Shown: positions 10,509 to 53,829, counted from the first letter of the stretch. The stretch is DNA of 64,000 nt from Semisulcospira habei (GCA_036245525.1 BTPG01000004.1:217193357-217257356), one strand, 5' to 3'. Notes: a model not told the origin generated them from the sequence alone. Translations and numbers: made by a program.

Positions 10509-12799
10509 CTGCCCATGAGAAATGCAATATATTAGCGCGTATCTGCCGCTAGTTGGCAAACTGCAGTATGTCCATTTTTGAGAAAAGCGATATTTTCATT
10601 GTTACACAATGAAAATCTCGCTTTTCTTAAAATTGGACATGCTGGCTTCTGCAACAAAACGACAGAATCATGTGATCCGAGGTTTACTTCAGAAGGCGGT
10701 TATGAGCATTTCCTATTTAGCTACAGGTTCGAACTTTCATCAGAAAATTGAGGGTGTGTGTGTGGGGGGGGGTGTGAGGGGTGTGGGGGGGGGGGTAGAA
10801 AAGGAGACAACAGCATCAAAACATGATTTCGCGCCAAATGTCACTTGCGATATTGCATGTTATCAGCATTGACATTCAACTTTAGGACATCACAGCGGTG
10901 GGAGGATCGGACAAAAAGGTTCAAGGGTAGTGTTTCCATGGTTATTGTAAAATGTACGTTTGTCTATCTTTGTTGTTGTTGTTGTTGGTTTTGTTGTTGT
11001 TGTTGTTGTTGTTGTTTTGTTTTGTTTTGTTTTGTTTTTGTTTGTTTGTTTGTTTGATTTTTGTTTCTTGTTTGTTTGTTTGTTTGTTTGGGTTTGTTTG
11101 TTTGTTTGTTTGTTTGTTTGTTTGTTTGTTTTTGGGGGGTGCATGTCAAACACTTGGCAGTCCCTCTATTTGTCTGCTTTTGTCGTATCTGCCGTATTTC
11201 AGACAACCATCCAACCAAGCATCCAACCAGCAACCAGCCAGCAAACAGACAAACATCCCGTACCGTTTGCGGGAGTACTCCCCACAAAGACCCAATCCGC
11301 CGAGGAGTACGCTAAGAGTATACTTCCATTCAAGTCAGATGCTAAGCATTTCATTTGAATGGAAGTATATTCGTAGTATAAGATAGCATTTCTCTTTGAG
11401 AATGTATTCCCCAGATAGACCCACGGGGGTGGGGGAGGGGGGGGGTACAGCCGAGCAAGTATACTTCAATTCAAACGAGATGCAAAGCATCTCATTTGAA
11501 TTGAAGTATACTTGCTCTGTACCCCCAGCGTGGCTCTATCTGGGGATAACACTTGCTAATAGTACGGGAAATGTCATCACACAACAAAGAACCAAACTAC
11601 GAAAGAACTGACGAAAGTGACTGAACGAAAGAGAAAACAAACAAACAAACAAACACACAAAAACAAACAAGCAAACAGCAAACAAACAAAACAAACAAAC
11701 GAAACACAAACAAATAAGCAAACCTTTTCTCGAACACTCGTGATCCGTCAATGTTCTGTCTGACAGTGTTCATACAGTAGTCCAGTCCGGCAGGACACGT
11801 GACCAGATGCTGGGATGTACATTGGCTGTTACTGCACTGGTAACACTGCTTGTCTGCAACCACGCGATTAAACTTTCAGTTTTCCTTTAGTCCCACTTTA
11901 ACCCTTATCATTCGGAATACACCAGTGTGTGAAGTAAGTTTGACTAAAATAGTTCAAGGGTAGTGCCAGAATAGCTTGGCGCCTCTAGGCGCCAAGCTAT
12001 TCTGGCACTACCCTTGAACTAAAGCTATTGGTCTATATCCGTATCTGTACTATAATGTAGCTTGCATTATGGCAGTGTACAAATTTGCAAGCTTTTAGCC
12101 TCAGTATGATATGGGTTAAGGCAGGCTTAGAGTTCAAAACTCACACACGGAGCTAGTTGTATAGAGTTTCGCTGCCATGATGAATTGTGTGCATGAGCAG
12201 CGAGCTACTCAAAAAAAAAATATCAAGTACAAAATATCTGTACTATAATGTAGCTTGCATTATGGCAGTGTACAAATTTGCAAGCTTTTAGCCTCAGTAT
12301 GATATGGGTTAAGGCAGGCTTAGAGTTCAAAACTCACACACGGAGCTAGTTGTATAGAGTTTCGCTGCCATGATGAATTGTGTGCATGAGCAGCGAGCTA
12401 CTCAAAAAAAAAAAATCAAGTAACAAACGACTGCACGACGTGTGACCGATCCCCCAGATTAAGCCTGTGGGGCTTAGAAACACTACTGAAATTTCGCTTA
12501 AAATCAAATCAAATCAAATGAAATCAAATTAATTCAGTTCAAAGCAAATCAAATCAAATCAAATCAAATCGAATCAAATGAATTGCATTCAATTAATTTT
12601 TCATCTGTATGTTTTTAAGGCACCGTCAGTTTCAAAATACCTTTGGGTGTTGTAGTTGGCGGGGGAGTGGTAGTAGTAGTGGTAGTCGTTGTAGTAGATG
12701 TGGTGGTGGTGGTGGGCGTTGGTGTAGTTGTGGTAGTAGTTGTAGATGCAGTTGTAGTGGGCTGCGGTGTGCTCGTGGTGCTAGCGGCAGCTGTGGTCC
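10295..12799 (-). CDS. gene A: Thr-rich protein with LU (Ly6/uPAR) domain, 5' incomplete
   Basis: Three minus-strand exons with matched phases: 12641-12799 (Thr-rich), 11724-11853 and 10295-10508 (LU domain, TAA stop). The Thr-rich linker of about 52 residues, mostly Thr with Pro, Ser and Ala, is probably O-glycosylated. The LU domain begins CYQCSNSQC, continues CPAGLDYC and ends CSFCCEGNGCN, the CC-x4-CN hallmark of three-finger folds. I count twelve cysteines, more than the usual eight to ten. The C-terminus after CN is hydrophilic (ends NGSSP), so no GPI signal is visible and secretion is inferred. No start or signal exon is identifiable between 12800 and 17857, so the model is partial, or it may be an alternative 3' end of an upstream transcript. 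Gene B is its tandem paralogue. The biological role is unknown; mucus or matrix proteins are one possibility, without direct evidence. Confidence 0.72.
10560..10642. repeat. palindrome, AAAATCTCGC type
   Basis: Arms ATGTCCATTTTTGAGAAAAGC and the near-complement around TTGTTACACAA. It lies in the gene A last intron, about 52 bp upstream of the terminal-exon acceptor. Confidence 0.75.
10643..11310. repeat. gene A intron: G-rich and TTG/TTTG repeats
   Basis: A G-rich run at 10750-10800 and a TTG, TTTTG and TTTG array at 10968-11132. These generate Val/Leu/Phe/Cys frames that are not genes. Confidence 0.8.
11311..11535. repeat. two TATACTTCAATTCAA palindromes
   Basis: Two related hairpins: about 11316-11383 (GAGTATACTTCCATTCAA type) and 11455-11516 (GCAAGTATACTTCAATTCAA with its exact complement). 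The second is enclosed by CCCCAGATAGA / TCTATCTGGGG. Internal sub-repeats GATGCTAAGCAT and GATGCAAAGCATC form the tips. Confidence 0.7.
11724..11853 (-). CDS. gene A LU-domain exon 1
   Basis: A 130-nt exon, acceptor GGTTGCAG. Two bases complete a codon from the Thr-rich exon, then 42 residues starting KQCYQCSNSQC and ending DGSRVFEK, then AG. The donor is GTTTGC, weaker than the GTGAGA used by the paralogue. 38 of 42 residues match the gene B exon of the same length. Confidence 0.8.
11898..12119. mobile_element. TTAA palindrome element
   Basis: TTAACCCTTATCATTCGG to AGTATGATATGGGTTAA. The central stem AGTGCCAGAATAGCTTGGCG is perfectly paired around TCTA. The same sub-family is present inverted at 31075-31299. 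It lies in the intron upstream of the gene A LU exon. Confidence 0.8.
12042..12425. repeat. 193-bp tandem duplication
   Basis: Copy 1 at 12042-12234 and copy 2 at 12235-12425 are almost identical, including an A-run before TCAAGTA. The duplicated segment starts inside the right flank of the TTAA element, so duplication followed insertion. Confidence 0.85.
12490..12600. repeat. (AAATC)n-like repeat
   Basis: Imperfect AAATC pentamers at about 12500-12580, ending in AATTGCATTCAATTAA. Probably a retroposon tail microsatellite. Confidence 0.7.
12641..12799 (-). CDS. gene A Thr-rich exon
   Basis: 159 nt with acceptor CTGTTCAG and donor AAAG/GTATTT. Two bases complete an upstream codon and one base is left over, compatible with the LU exon. 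About 52 residues, dominated by Thr with PTPTTTT- and PQPTTTAS-like runs. Confidence 0.72.
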
Positions 12800-12944
12800 C
12801 TGAACAGCAAAACGAAGTTAATACTGTCAATATCCTGGGTTTAGCCCCTTCCCTGGGAGTAACCACAAACTGCGCGTCTTAGACCAGACCACAGAACAAC
12901 TGACATTCGCGTGAAGGACACAACGAAATGGGAACAAAAACAGG

Positions 12945-13090
12945 CATAACCAACACAAGACTAACAAGGGACATAAATCCTCATGAGCCCCCGCCACGCG
13001 GGGGCTCATGAGGGTTTATGTCTCTTGTTAGTCCCGCTGCGTTATGATGAAGAACATATGACTAACAAGAGACATGAACCCTCATGTCTA
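12945..13090. mobile_element. palindrome, CATAAATCCTCATGAG type
   Basis: Stem ACTAACAAGRGACATAAATC / complement with tip AGCCCCCGCC-ACGCGGGGGCT at 12958-13030. A half copy (ACTAACAAGAGACATGAACC) follows at 13062. Confidence 0.7.
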
Positions 13091-13177
13091 GTTCCTGTGT
13101 TCCGCTTGCGTGAGTGTGTGTATGAGTCTATAGTGCAACACCTCCCTTGAATGAATGCTATGCATTTTTATATTCTT

Positions 13178-13385
13178 GGGGACCTGGGTGGCTCGTGGTA
13201 GAGTACTCCACTCTCGTCCGAAAGGTCCCGGGTTTGAATATAGCTAGGGTCAAAATTTGTTCAGACCCTATCTCGGTGCCGCGTCTTTGAAATCACCTTC
13301 GTGGTGGACAAAAGACGTTAAGCACTCAACGTGTGTGCTTCTTATATTTTTACGACTGACATTCAAGTCAACCCAACCACAGGGC
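13178..13385 (+). mobile_element. tRNA-related SINE
   Basis: An A-box-like GGTGGCTCGTGGTAGAGTA and a B-box-like TCCCGGGTTTGAATA occur 45 bp apart, followed by a GTGGACAAAAGACGTTAAGC block. No acceptor-stem pairing is seen, so it is not a working tRNA. It ends in the (TA)n array. Confidence 0.6.
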
Positions 13386-13392
13386 CAGGGAG

Positions 13393-13636
<244 letters not shown>

Positions 13637-13879
13637 TACATAAGATGCGAGTTAGGTCCCCTGCCGGCGGCTATTGTAATTTAACCCATTACATCCTAAG
13701 GTGAGCGACCCATAAACACGAATCCGATACGAACTCGATCCGAATCCGAAGCGGGTATGAAGCAGAAAGGTTCGTGCAAGTCCTTTCCATGTTTGTGTGT
13801 TGCCATGTGTCCGACATTTATTTCGAACTATGCGGCGAAAAAGCTTCGTTGTTTGTGACGTGGTTTTGTTGTTGTTGTT

Positions 13880-14103
13880 GTTGTTGTTGTTGTTCTTGCC
13901 TACCATATTGACAATACGGTAGACTTTGAGATGGGGCTGGTCGGAGCCCGTTCAGTAGCATGCAAATGACAGGCGGGCGGGTCTCACAGTATGAAAAAGA
14001 AGTAACAAGATAAAAATGACGTCGTGTCAGTCTAGCTACTCAAACCTTGCTGTTGAACGTTGTTTTGGCGCGAAGCGCCTTATGTGTGTGTGCGTGCGTG
14101 CGC

Positions 14104-14170
<67 letters not shown>

Positions 14171-14203
14171 TGTGTGTTTATGTGTATGTGTGTGTGTATG
14201 TGT

Positions 14204-14244
<41 letters not shown>

Positions 14245-14294
14245 TGTGTGTCCGTCTGTGTGTGTGTGTGTTTATGTGTATGTGTGTGTGTATG

Positions 14295-14364
<70 letters not shown>

Positions 14365-14370
14365 CGCGAA
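13880..14370 (-). mobile_element. inverted 3' part of GTCTACCGTATT element, with (GT)n
   Basis: AATACGGTAGACTTTGAGATGGGG, then AAGTAACAAGATAAAAATGACG and GGCGCGAAGCGCC, then a 265-bp GT array (14096-14360). This is the reverse complement of the right ends at 30218-30559 and 58233-58523, where the (CA)n has the same position. Confidence 0.7.
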
Positions 14371-16217
<1,847 letters not shown>

Positions 16218-16223
16218 TCATTG

Positions 16224-16894
<671 letters not shown>

Positions 16895-17272
16895 TCAGGG
16901 TGCCCTAGGCGAAAGAAGTCTAGCCAGGGCCAGCGTGCCTTTTCTTATTTCGGTCCAGTCACCTGGAACGACCTTCCAGCCCATGTCAGACATGCCCCAA
17001 CTCTGTCTGCTTTTAAATCTCTGCTCAAGACCTATCTGTTTTCTTATGCATACAGTTAGATGCATTTTCGGTGCGTTAGCAATCTTTAGCAGTAAATGTT
17101 CTTGTAACGGTGTGTGTGTATGTGTGAGTGTGAGCTTTTGATATGTGTCACTTTAGTTTTGTAACATTTATTGCAGCGTTTCTTTCTTGTACTTTTTGTT
17201 CTGTGATTTTTTATCCTGTAAAGCGCTTAGAGCACCATTCACTATTTGGAGGTTAAGAGCTATATAAATGTA

Positions 17273-17366
<94 letters not shown>
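16895..17366 (+). pseudogene. CR1/L2-like LINE 3' end with ATT tail
   Basis: Frame 16910-17059 translates to a reverse-transcriptase C-terminus: QGQRAFSYFGPVTWNDLPAH, then APTLSAFKSLLKTYLF and a TAG stop. The 3' UTR has the AAGCGCTTAGAG...TATATAAATG block and an 88-bp ATT array. The same ending pattern occurs in most LINE and SINE fragments of this window. Confidence 0.82.
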
Positions 17367-17367
<1 letters not shown>

Positions 17368-17639
17368 CCCCCATCGGGTCTGCCCTAGGGGACCTTGGTG
17401 GGGTTGTCTACTTTTTAGTTCCTAGGGTCACCTTGTCTAACCCCTGCAAGGTGGGTTCTACTCTTTTGGGGGTTTGTATTTCTGTCTTTCTGGTCCATTC
17501 GTCTGTATTTTTTCTTTTGAAATTCTCCCTCCTGTCTGCGCTTCTTGCAGTTCTTTCCTTCTTTTAGCGCAGGCACGTCCTGAGAAGGCCTTTGTCGCTT
17601 GCGGGACGTAAAGCAATCTATGCTCGCTCCTTATTATTA

Positions 17640-17682
<43 letters not shown>

Positions 17683-17690
17683 TCAGGCGT
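17367..17690 (+). mobile_element. dispersed repeat with ATT tail
   Basis: CATCGGGTCTGCCC, CTAGGGTCACCTTGT, TGGTCCATTC and AGCGCAGGCACGTCCTGAG blocks recur in order at 52085-53100. It ends with an ATT array at 17631-17682. Probably a LINE 3' UTR. Confidence 0.6.
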
Positions 17691-17857
17691 AAAAACACAA
17701 ACACGTCGCATTTTTAAGTGAATTTTATTTCAATTTATAGTCTTTTCAATTCCCTATGGATCGATATCAACAACATAGCCGATCGGTAGGAAGGGTTTAC
17801 AGAAACACTTATCTGGAGAGTGACCCACATATAAGCGATAGTCGTCTCGTATAGGTT

Positions 17858-24594
<6,737 letters not shown>

Positions 24595-24710
24595 CTGTGG
24601 CGGGAGTGGTTGGGTATATCGTGCCTCTCGTTCGTTTTACGGCCAGCGTGGAGCCTTTGGAGAGAAGAACGTGCCAGCGATGATTATTTCACAGTCGCGT
24701 GTTTGAAAAG

Positions 24711-24716
<6 letters not shown>

Positions 24717-24791
<75 letters not shown>

Positions 24792-24806
24792 CACACACAA
24801 ACACTG

Positions 24807-24846
<40 letters not shown>

Positions 24847-24865
24847 CACACACATACACACACAC
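24717..24865. repeat. (CA)n microsatellite
   Basis: About 150 bp of CA with a few interruptions. Confidence 0.95.
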
Positions 24866-24942
24866 CATGAGAAATCTTGCCTTTCAGTGAAATATATTTG
24901 TCTTCAGAGGGCAGAAGTAATGATGTAATGATATAGGCTGGC

Positions 24943-25033
24943 TTAACCCTTTGGCTGTCGGTAGCGCTTTTTGTCGCGATGATTCCTCCGGAATCATCGC
25001 GACAAAAAGCGCTACCGACAGCCAAAGGGTTAA
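24943..25033. mobile_element. perfect 91-bp TTAA palindrome
   Basis: Two 44-base arms, from TTAACCCTTTGGCTGTCGGT inward to GCGATGATTCC, are exact complements around a 3-base centre. No mismatch was found, suggesting recent insertion or arm homogenisation. Confidence 0.9.
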
Positions 25034-25161
25034 TGGGTTAATAAATTTTGGTAGGTGTACGTTAATTGCGTTGTTTTCTTCATCGTCTTCTTTTTGTAAG
25101 TCCTTCAGAGCCAAAACCACATCTCAGCAAAGCAAAAACAAGATGAGGATTTCATCCCAAA

Positions 25162-25376
25162 GTCTACCGCATTGTTTGAAGCTCACGTGCGTTTTTCTTT
25201 CAGGAACATTCAGAGTTGTTCATATTTTTGAGCTTATCCTTCTTATTCATTTCCCTCCTCTCTAAGCCAACCTCAAAACACATCCCGGCGCACACAAATA
25301 TAGACGGACACACGGAGCTTCCCGCCATTAGTAGGCTTTGTAGGCTAAAGTCTACCGTATTTTCAATACTGTAGAC
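25162..25376 (+). mobile_element. short GTCTACCGTATT element
   Basis: A deletion derivative of the elements at 27476 and 57135. It keeps the left end (GTCTACCGCATTGTTTGAAG to CGCCATTAGTAGGC) and the right terminal stem CTACCGTATTTTCAATACTGTAG. Homology extends about 20 bp further left (AAGATGAGGATTTCATCCC). Confidence 0.7.
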
Positions 25377-25409
25377 AAAGAAACAAACTTGTCGTATCCT
25401 CCCCCTCCT

Positions 25410-25822
25410 CCTTAAGGACCACAACAACAACAACAACAACACAAAACAAACTGGATAACAACTGGAACAGAGCCGTGAGGTCTCAGATCAGATATCAGCA
25501 CAAATGTGGACAAAACTTAATTACTTCCTCATTGTCATCATCATCAGAATCATCATCAACATCAGCAACAATAGCCTCAACAACAGTAACGTCAGCAACA
25601 ACGTAAACACAAGCAGCAACAACAATCGAAACAACAGCGAGAGCAGCAACAGTAGCAGCAGCAACAGCAACATTAGCATAAACAACATCAAAGATTATAG
25701 ATTATAGAGCCCTTCTATACTCTTTGACAACGTCAGTAGCAACAACAACAATCGCAACAATTGCAACAACAGTAACAATGACCAAAAACAACAAAACAAC
25801 ACAAACAGCAACAACAATGACA
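25410..25822. repeat. CAA/CAG-rich imperfect repeat
   Basis: Long stretch of CAACAA/AGCAAC triplets. The Asn/Ser frame on the plus strand is low-complexity. Confidence 0.7.
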
Positions 25823-25949
25823 GCATCGACAACACTCGCCTCTCGGCGGTCCTGGGTCTGGTCTGGCCCCGCCTAGTGTGGTGTCCCGCCGGACCGCCAG
25901 GACCATCGTCAGCCACTTCGCCCTCATCGTACGCTGTCACAACAAAAGG
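25823..25949. other. non-repetitive exon-like block, strand unclear
   Basis: Both strands show splice-like signals. On plus, a frame through SAVLGLVWPRLVWCPAG ends at a good donor (AAAAG/GTAAGA). On minus, a strong acceptor (TTTTGTTGTGACAG) opens YDEGEVADDGPGGPAG in the same phase as other first exons of the LU genes. Neither strand has a clear partner, so it is left uncalled. Confidence 0.25.
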
Positions 25950-25967
25950 TAAGACAGTGGGCTGTCC

Positions 25968-26181
25968 TTAACTCACTCTACCCCAGACACACCACAGCAA
26001 GATAAGGATCGACCATGATAGTTCAAGGGTGATGCCAGAATAGCTTGGCGCCTACGGGTGCCAAGCTATTCTGGCATCACCCTTGAACTATCATGGTCGA
26101 TCTGTGTCCTGCACTGCAATGCAGTCTTCAGACAACAACGGCAAAATTTTGGGGTTTTGGTGTTGGGGTAGAATGAGCTAA
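25968..26181. mobile_element. TTAA palindrome element
   Basis: CTCACTCTACCCCAGACACA to TTGGGGTAGAATGAG with the stem GGGTGATGCCAGAATAGCTT / AAGCTATTCTGGCATCACCC. The right TTAA is now CTAA. Sister of 35766-35979, 40458-40671 and 53177-53390. Confidence 0.85.
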
Positions 26182-26726
26182 AGCACAATACTGCTCTCGC
26201 TGTTCACAAACCTGGACTTCCCCGGAAGCAAAGGTCCTCGGGCCCACGACGGCTGTGCGCGGGCCCACTGCGGCCGTCGTGGGTCCGAAGACGTTTTGCT
26301 CCTGAGGTTAGCGCCTTGTACCTTCACTGACAGCGCAGACGTGAATTATTTACCCATTTTTATTTATTTTTTTTTTAAATTTTGAACACAGTCAGTCGTA
26401 AGATCTACATACCAGTTTAAATGATATGTCGACTTCAAATTATTCTGGCACTACCGGCTTGAACTAAGAGCGGCACTGTCATGTTTGATAAGTTTCCGTG
26501 TTGTGTTGTGTCCATGTTTTGTAACTGGGTTTCTGAGCGTGTTTCTTTCTCCGTTGGGTTCTTCAGTTTCTGCGTGTTACACGCTTGGCAGTCACCTTTT
26601 CGGTCTGGATTTAGTTTTTGTTTTCACCCTTACACTAGACTGGTCAATTATTTAATAAATAATTAATGTCTTTTTCGTTGCGTGTCAGGGTTAAATGGAT
26701 CAGTTCAATGACTGGCTGAACGACTA
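26182..26726. other. GGGCCCACG hairpin; otherwise no gene seen
   Basis: 26238-26290 holds CGGGCCCACGACGGC with a partial complement (CCGTCGTGGGTCCG), related to 42085-42150. The remainder is unique-looking. Confidence 0.45.
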
Positions 26727-26941
26727 TTAACTCATTCTGCCCCGCGACAGACCACAGCAAAATATGGCTCGACCATGCTAGTTCAAGGGTGGTGGCTGAG
26801 TAGCTTGGCGCCTATAGGCGCCAAGCTATTCTGCCACCACCCTTAAACTATCGTGGTCGATCTGCCTCCTGAATTGTAATGCAGCCCTCAGAGGATAACT
26901 CCGAAATGTGGGTTTTTCGTACCTCGGGCACAATGAGTTAA
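26727..26941. mobile_element. TTAA palindrome element
   Basis: TTAACTCATTCTGCCCCG to GGGCACAATGAGTTAA, with both TTAA copies intact and the stem GGGTGGTGGC / GCCACCACCC. Sister of 1130-1378. Confidence 0.85.
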
Positions 26942-27064
26942 TTCAATCGTTTATTGCCGTTGTAATTATCTGTGTCTGTATTTACAGTTGTGTAAATTAA
27001 TTTTGTCATCATCGATCGTCGTCGTCGTCTTTATCATAATCAGCAGTATCATTCTGATCATCAG

Positions 27065-50613
<23,549 letters not shown>

Positions 50614-50633
50614 AACAAACTGTGACGTGTAGC

Positions 50634-51150
50634 AGGGGAAAAGAGATAGAAAAGAAACACTAAATGCCGCAAAGGTTCCATAAATGAAAGAAACTTTGAA
50701 ATGTAGTTGGAAAAACAAAACCCATTTCAGAAGGGAAAAAAAAACACTCAATACCGCAAAGGTTCCATAAATGAAAGAAACTTTGAAATGCATTTGGAAA
50801 AATAAAACCTATTTCAGACGGGAAGAAAAGAAACACTCAATACCGCAACGGTTCCATAAATGAAAGAAAAGTTGATGTGTAATAGGAGAACACCCCGTAT
50901 TTCAAAAGAAAAAGTAAAACACTAAATAACGCAAAGTTTCCATAAATAAGGAAACACTGAAAAAATAGCAGGGCAAAAAGGAAACATTAAACACCGCAAG
51001 GGTTCCATGAATGAAAGAAACTTTAAAGGATAGAGAGAAAAATACATATATTTCAAAAGGGAGAAAAACACTGATTATCTCAAATAAAGGAAACTTTGAA
51101 GTGTAGTAGGGGGAAAACTTTATTTCAGAAGAGAAATAAGATTTACTTGT
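50634..51150. repeat. degenerate tandem repeat of about 95 bp, five to six copies
   Basis: CGCAAAGGTTCCATAAATGA and GAAACTTTGAAATG blocks recur about every 90-96 bp, decaying toward the right. It lies directly upstream of the signal exon, i.e. where a promoter or 5' UTR of a minus-strand gene would be. Confidence 0.75.
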
Positions 51151-51269
51151 CCTTCTGCACTTTAAAATTTCGTGTAGTGTGAAAAGGAAGCTGAAAAAGG
51201 AAACGATGGTTCAGCAGTTTTGTTTCGAACCAAAATTCGGAACTTTTTTATCGTTATTATTGACCTATA

Positions 51270-51369
51270 CTGACAAGCAAAAGAAATGAGACATTTTTTA
51301 AATCATCGGAAACACTTCAGTGTTTCCGATGATTTAAAAAATATCACATTTCTTTTGTTCGTCAGTATA
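51270..51369. mobile_element. TA-family palindrome, full form
   Basis: TATACTGACAAGCAAAAGAA ... TTCTTTTGTTCGTCAGTATA with inner stem ATCATCGGAAACACTTCAGTGTTTCCGATGAT. Confidence 0.85.
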
Positions 51370-51442
51370 TGTTTGATAGAGCGTCCGAAGTTTGTAATAT
51401 GTATTCAGAACTTGCATCTGTCACTTGTAAAACCGACTTTCA

Positions 51443-52066
51443 GTCAACTCATTTAGCCCGACGGCCGTATTTCCCTAATTTTGGAGGCGTCATCTAATAA
51501 TAATAATAATGAGTACTTGTATAGCGCCTAACCTCAGATTAGAGCTCTAGGCGCTTAACAAAAACTAATGTACAAAAATAACTAATTACAAAAATGCAAT
51601 TTACAAAAAGTACAAAAAACAAAATACAACGCATACTGTAAACAAGCTATAAAGTCACCATTCAAAAGTGCTACGCTTATGGACTCATACTGGCATTCAC
51701 ACACACACTCACACACACACTACTTCTAACATAGATAGAGATGACATTAACATGACAGGTGTGTGACAAAGTCATTTGTAGCTGACAGAAAAAATATGGG
51801 TCTTTAGGGCTCGCTTGAATGCCTCTCTCGAATCCACGTATCTCAGTTCGCGTGGGAGGTCATTCCAAACAACTGGGCTTTGGTATCTGAATGACCTCTC
51901 ACCAAACGACTATGCACCAGTTGCAGGAGATGGGTCGACCATGATAATTCAAGGGCAGTGCCAGATTAGCGTGGCGCCGACAGGCGCCAAGCTAATCTGG
52001 CACTGCCCTTGAATTATCATGGTCGATCCATCTCCTGCTGTAGTGCGTCAGAGCTGAATGGGTTAA
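51443..52066. mobile_element. TTAA palindrome split by a LINE fragment
   Basis: Left flank CTCATTTAGCCCGACGGCCG to GGAGGCGTCATCTAA (51496); the element resumes at CGACTATGCACC (51906) as in the uninterrupted copy at 62869-63082. Stem GGCAGTGCCAGATTAGCGTG with complement GGCACTGCCC. Confidence 0.82.
51497..51901 (-). pseudogene. CR1/L2-like LINE 3' end, minus strand
   Basis: On minus: GERSFRYQSPVVWNDLPREL, then EAFKRALKTHIFSVSYK and stop, a 3' UTR, GCGCCTAGAGCTC...AGGCGCTATACAAG and an ATT tail. Confidence 0.78.
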
Positions 52067-52192
52067 CTATTTTTCCCTAAACAAGTTTCAACCCCCAACC
52101 GGGTCTGCCCGTGGAGGACTTGGATAGGGTTAGCTACTGATTAATTCCCAGCGTCACCTTGTCACCCCACAGGTTTGTTTTTGTTTTTTGTT

Positions 52193-52600
52193 TTCGCCTT
52201 GTTACCCAGTGAGCAAAACATCTTCCAGCTGACGATGTCTTTGACATTGACGTTGGCCAATGAACAAAAGCCGACCTTTGCCCACAATCTTTTGTTTTCT
52301 GATTTTCTTTTTTTATTTGATTTTTTTTTTTAATCGTTGGTAGGCCTACATGCGGGGCTGTGTTCTTGATGAGAGTTTTCTGGGCGACGGCAATTCTTTC
52401 TTATTGTTATTGTTCATATAACTCATTTAGTCGCCCCGACACTCCATTGCAAGATGATTGATATACCATGACAGTTCAAGGGTGGTGCCAGAATAGCTTG
52501 GCGCTTATGGGCGCCAAGCTATTCTAACACCACACTTAAATTGTCATGGTCGATCTACCTCCTGCAGTCTTCAAATGACGACTTTAAATTGTGATCATTT
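52193..52600. repeat. segmental duplicate 1 (with its palindrome)
   Basis: CCAGTGAGCAAAACATCTTC, TTGACATTGACGTTGG, CGGGGCTGTGTTCTTGATG and the following TTAA palindrome match 59328-59754 in order and orientation, so the palindrome was present before duplication. Confidence 0.75.
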
Positions 52601-52619
52601 TTTTTTTTCTTTCTTTTTT

Positions 52620-52660
<41 letters not shown>
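52601..52660. repeat. poly-T tract
   Basis: CTTTTTT runs followed by about 37 T. An assembly-sensitive homopolymer. Confidence 0.9.
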
Positions 52661-53100
52661 AGAGGGCGGGGAGGGGAGGGGAGCATATGTTTCTGTCTAC
52701 CCTTGGTCCATTCACCAGCATTTTCCTTTTTTAAACTCTCCCTACTGTCTGCGCTGCCTGTAGTCCTTGATATTGGATGTGTGTTGCTAAATGGTCTGCT
52801 CCACCTAACAGATGATGCGTTATGTGTTTGCGGCTAATGCGGGTTTTTTTTTTTAATATATCATTTCCCTGTACAGATTTTGTAATTGTAATGGTTTTCT
52901 GTTTGTTTGTTTGTTTGTTTGTTGTTTGTTTTTTTGTAAACTAGTGTACGATAAATTAGCATGAAGGTGCAGCGACCCTAGAATATCGTAGGTTTATTTA
53001 GCGTATTAGACCGGCTGGCGACATACATTCAATACTCTGTTTAGTTTTTCTCACAAGCAGCGCAGGCACGCCCTGAGAAATTCTTGTTGCTGTCAGGACG

Positions 53101-53180
53101 TTAACTCATTGGAGACGTGCCGCCTCCGGATACGCGGCATAAGCCGCGTATCCGGAGACGGCACGTCTCCAATGAGTTAA
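53101..53180. mobile_element. 80-bp TTAA palindrome, GAGACGTGCCG type
   Basis: TTAACTCATTGGAGACGTGC / GCACGTCTCCAATGAGTTAA with CTCCGGATACGCGGC / GCCGCGTATCCGGAG. Nearly perfect; complete form of 3290-3350. Confidence 0.9.
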
Positions 53181-53390
53181 TTCATTCTACCCCAGAAACA
53201 CCACAGGAAGATAAGGATTGACCATGATAGTTCAAGGGTGATGCCAGAATAGCTTGGCGCCTATGGGCGCCAAGCTATTCTGGCATCACCCTTGAACTAT
53301 CACGATCGATCTGTGTCCTGCACTGCAATGCAGTCTTCAGAGGACAACGGCAACATTTAAGGATTTCGGTGATGGGGTAGAATGAGTTAA
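53177..53390. mobile_element. TTAA palindrome element, adjacent and sharing TTAA
   Basis: Starts at the TTAA that ends the preceding element: TTAATTCATTCTACCCCAG to GGGGTAGAATGAGTTAA. Stem GGGTGATGCCAGAATAGCTT with complement. Confidence 0.88.
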
Positions 53391-53820
53391 GCAGTGTACA
53401 ACCAACCAACCTAAACAAGTTTCAGCCGATCGTCTTCACTAGCCTGAAGGACGCATGTCAGACTTGAAAAAAAAATTCATTCATTGCAGACACTGACATG
53501 GTCCAAAATCACTAATCATTACACCTCATCTCTCACCTGCTAAACAAAGCAAGACCTTTAGTGCGCCCATGGTTGAAGAGTTCAGGCGTTAAACGTACGG
53601 GTTGTCGCAGACCAAATGAACCGCCCCTCCTGGTCACTGGAGAATACCTGGATACTCAGTCCCAACGCTCACAGGTACGATGGTACGATGTCAGCAACCT
53701 GCGGAATGCGCACAGAGACAGATTCTGTCAGGTCAGCAAACTAGGCCAAGATTCTAAATACCGCTACCCTCACCATCCTGCCTTCATCAGGCCGTAATAA
53801 CCCCTTCACCGCCAGCGACT
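53391..53820. other. unassigned open frame, no supported gene
   Basis: A 78-codon plus frame (53561-53797) is not low-complexity but matches no family I know. No splice or promoter context supports it. Confidence 0.3.
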
Positions 53821-53822
53821 GT

Positions 53823-53829
53823 ACACGGT

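Larger units (their letters stand above)
52085..53100 (+). mobile_element. dispersed LINE-like 3' UTR repeat, interrupted
   Basis: CCGGGTCTGCCC...GCGTCACCTTGTC (52098-52175) and TGGTCCATTCACCAGC...TGTCTGCGCTGCC, AGCGCAGGCACGCCCTGAG (52690-53095) are the two parts of the repeat at 17367-17690. The intervening piece is the duplicated segment below. Confidence 0.5.

Noticed and set aside
10845..11386. Hydrophobic Val/Leu/Phe/Cys membrane-like frames
   Set aside because: TTG/TTTG repeats in the gene A intron; no genuine membrane protein features.
17168..17374. Poly-Ile/Asn/Leu frames at ATT/AAT arrays
   Set aside because: Microsatellite tails of retroposons, here and at 20007-20265, 20382-20831, 32007-32469 and 40830-41233.
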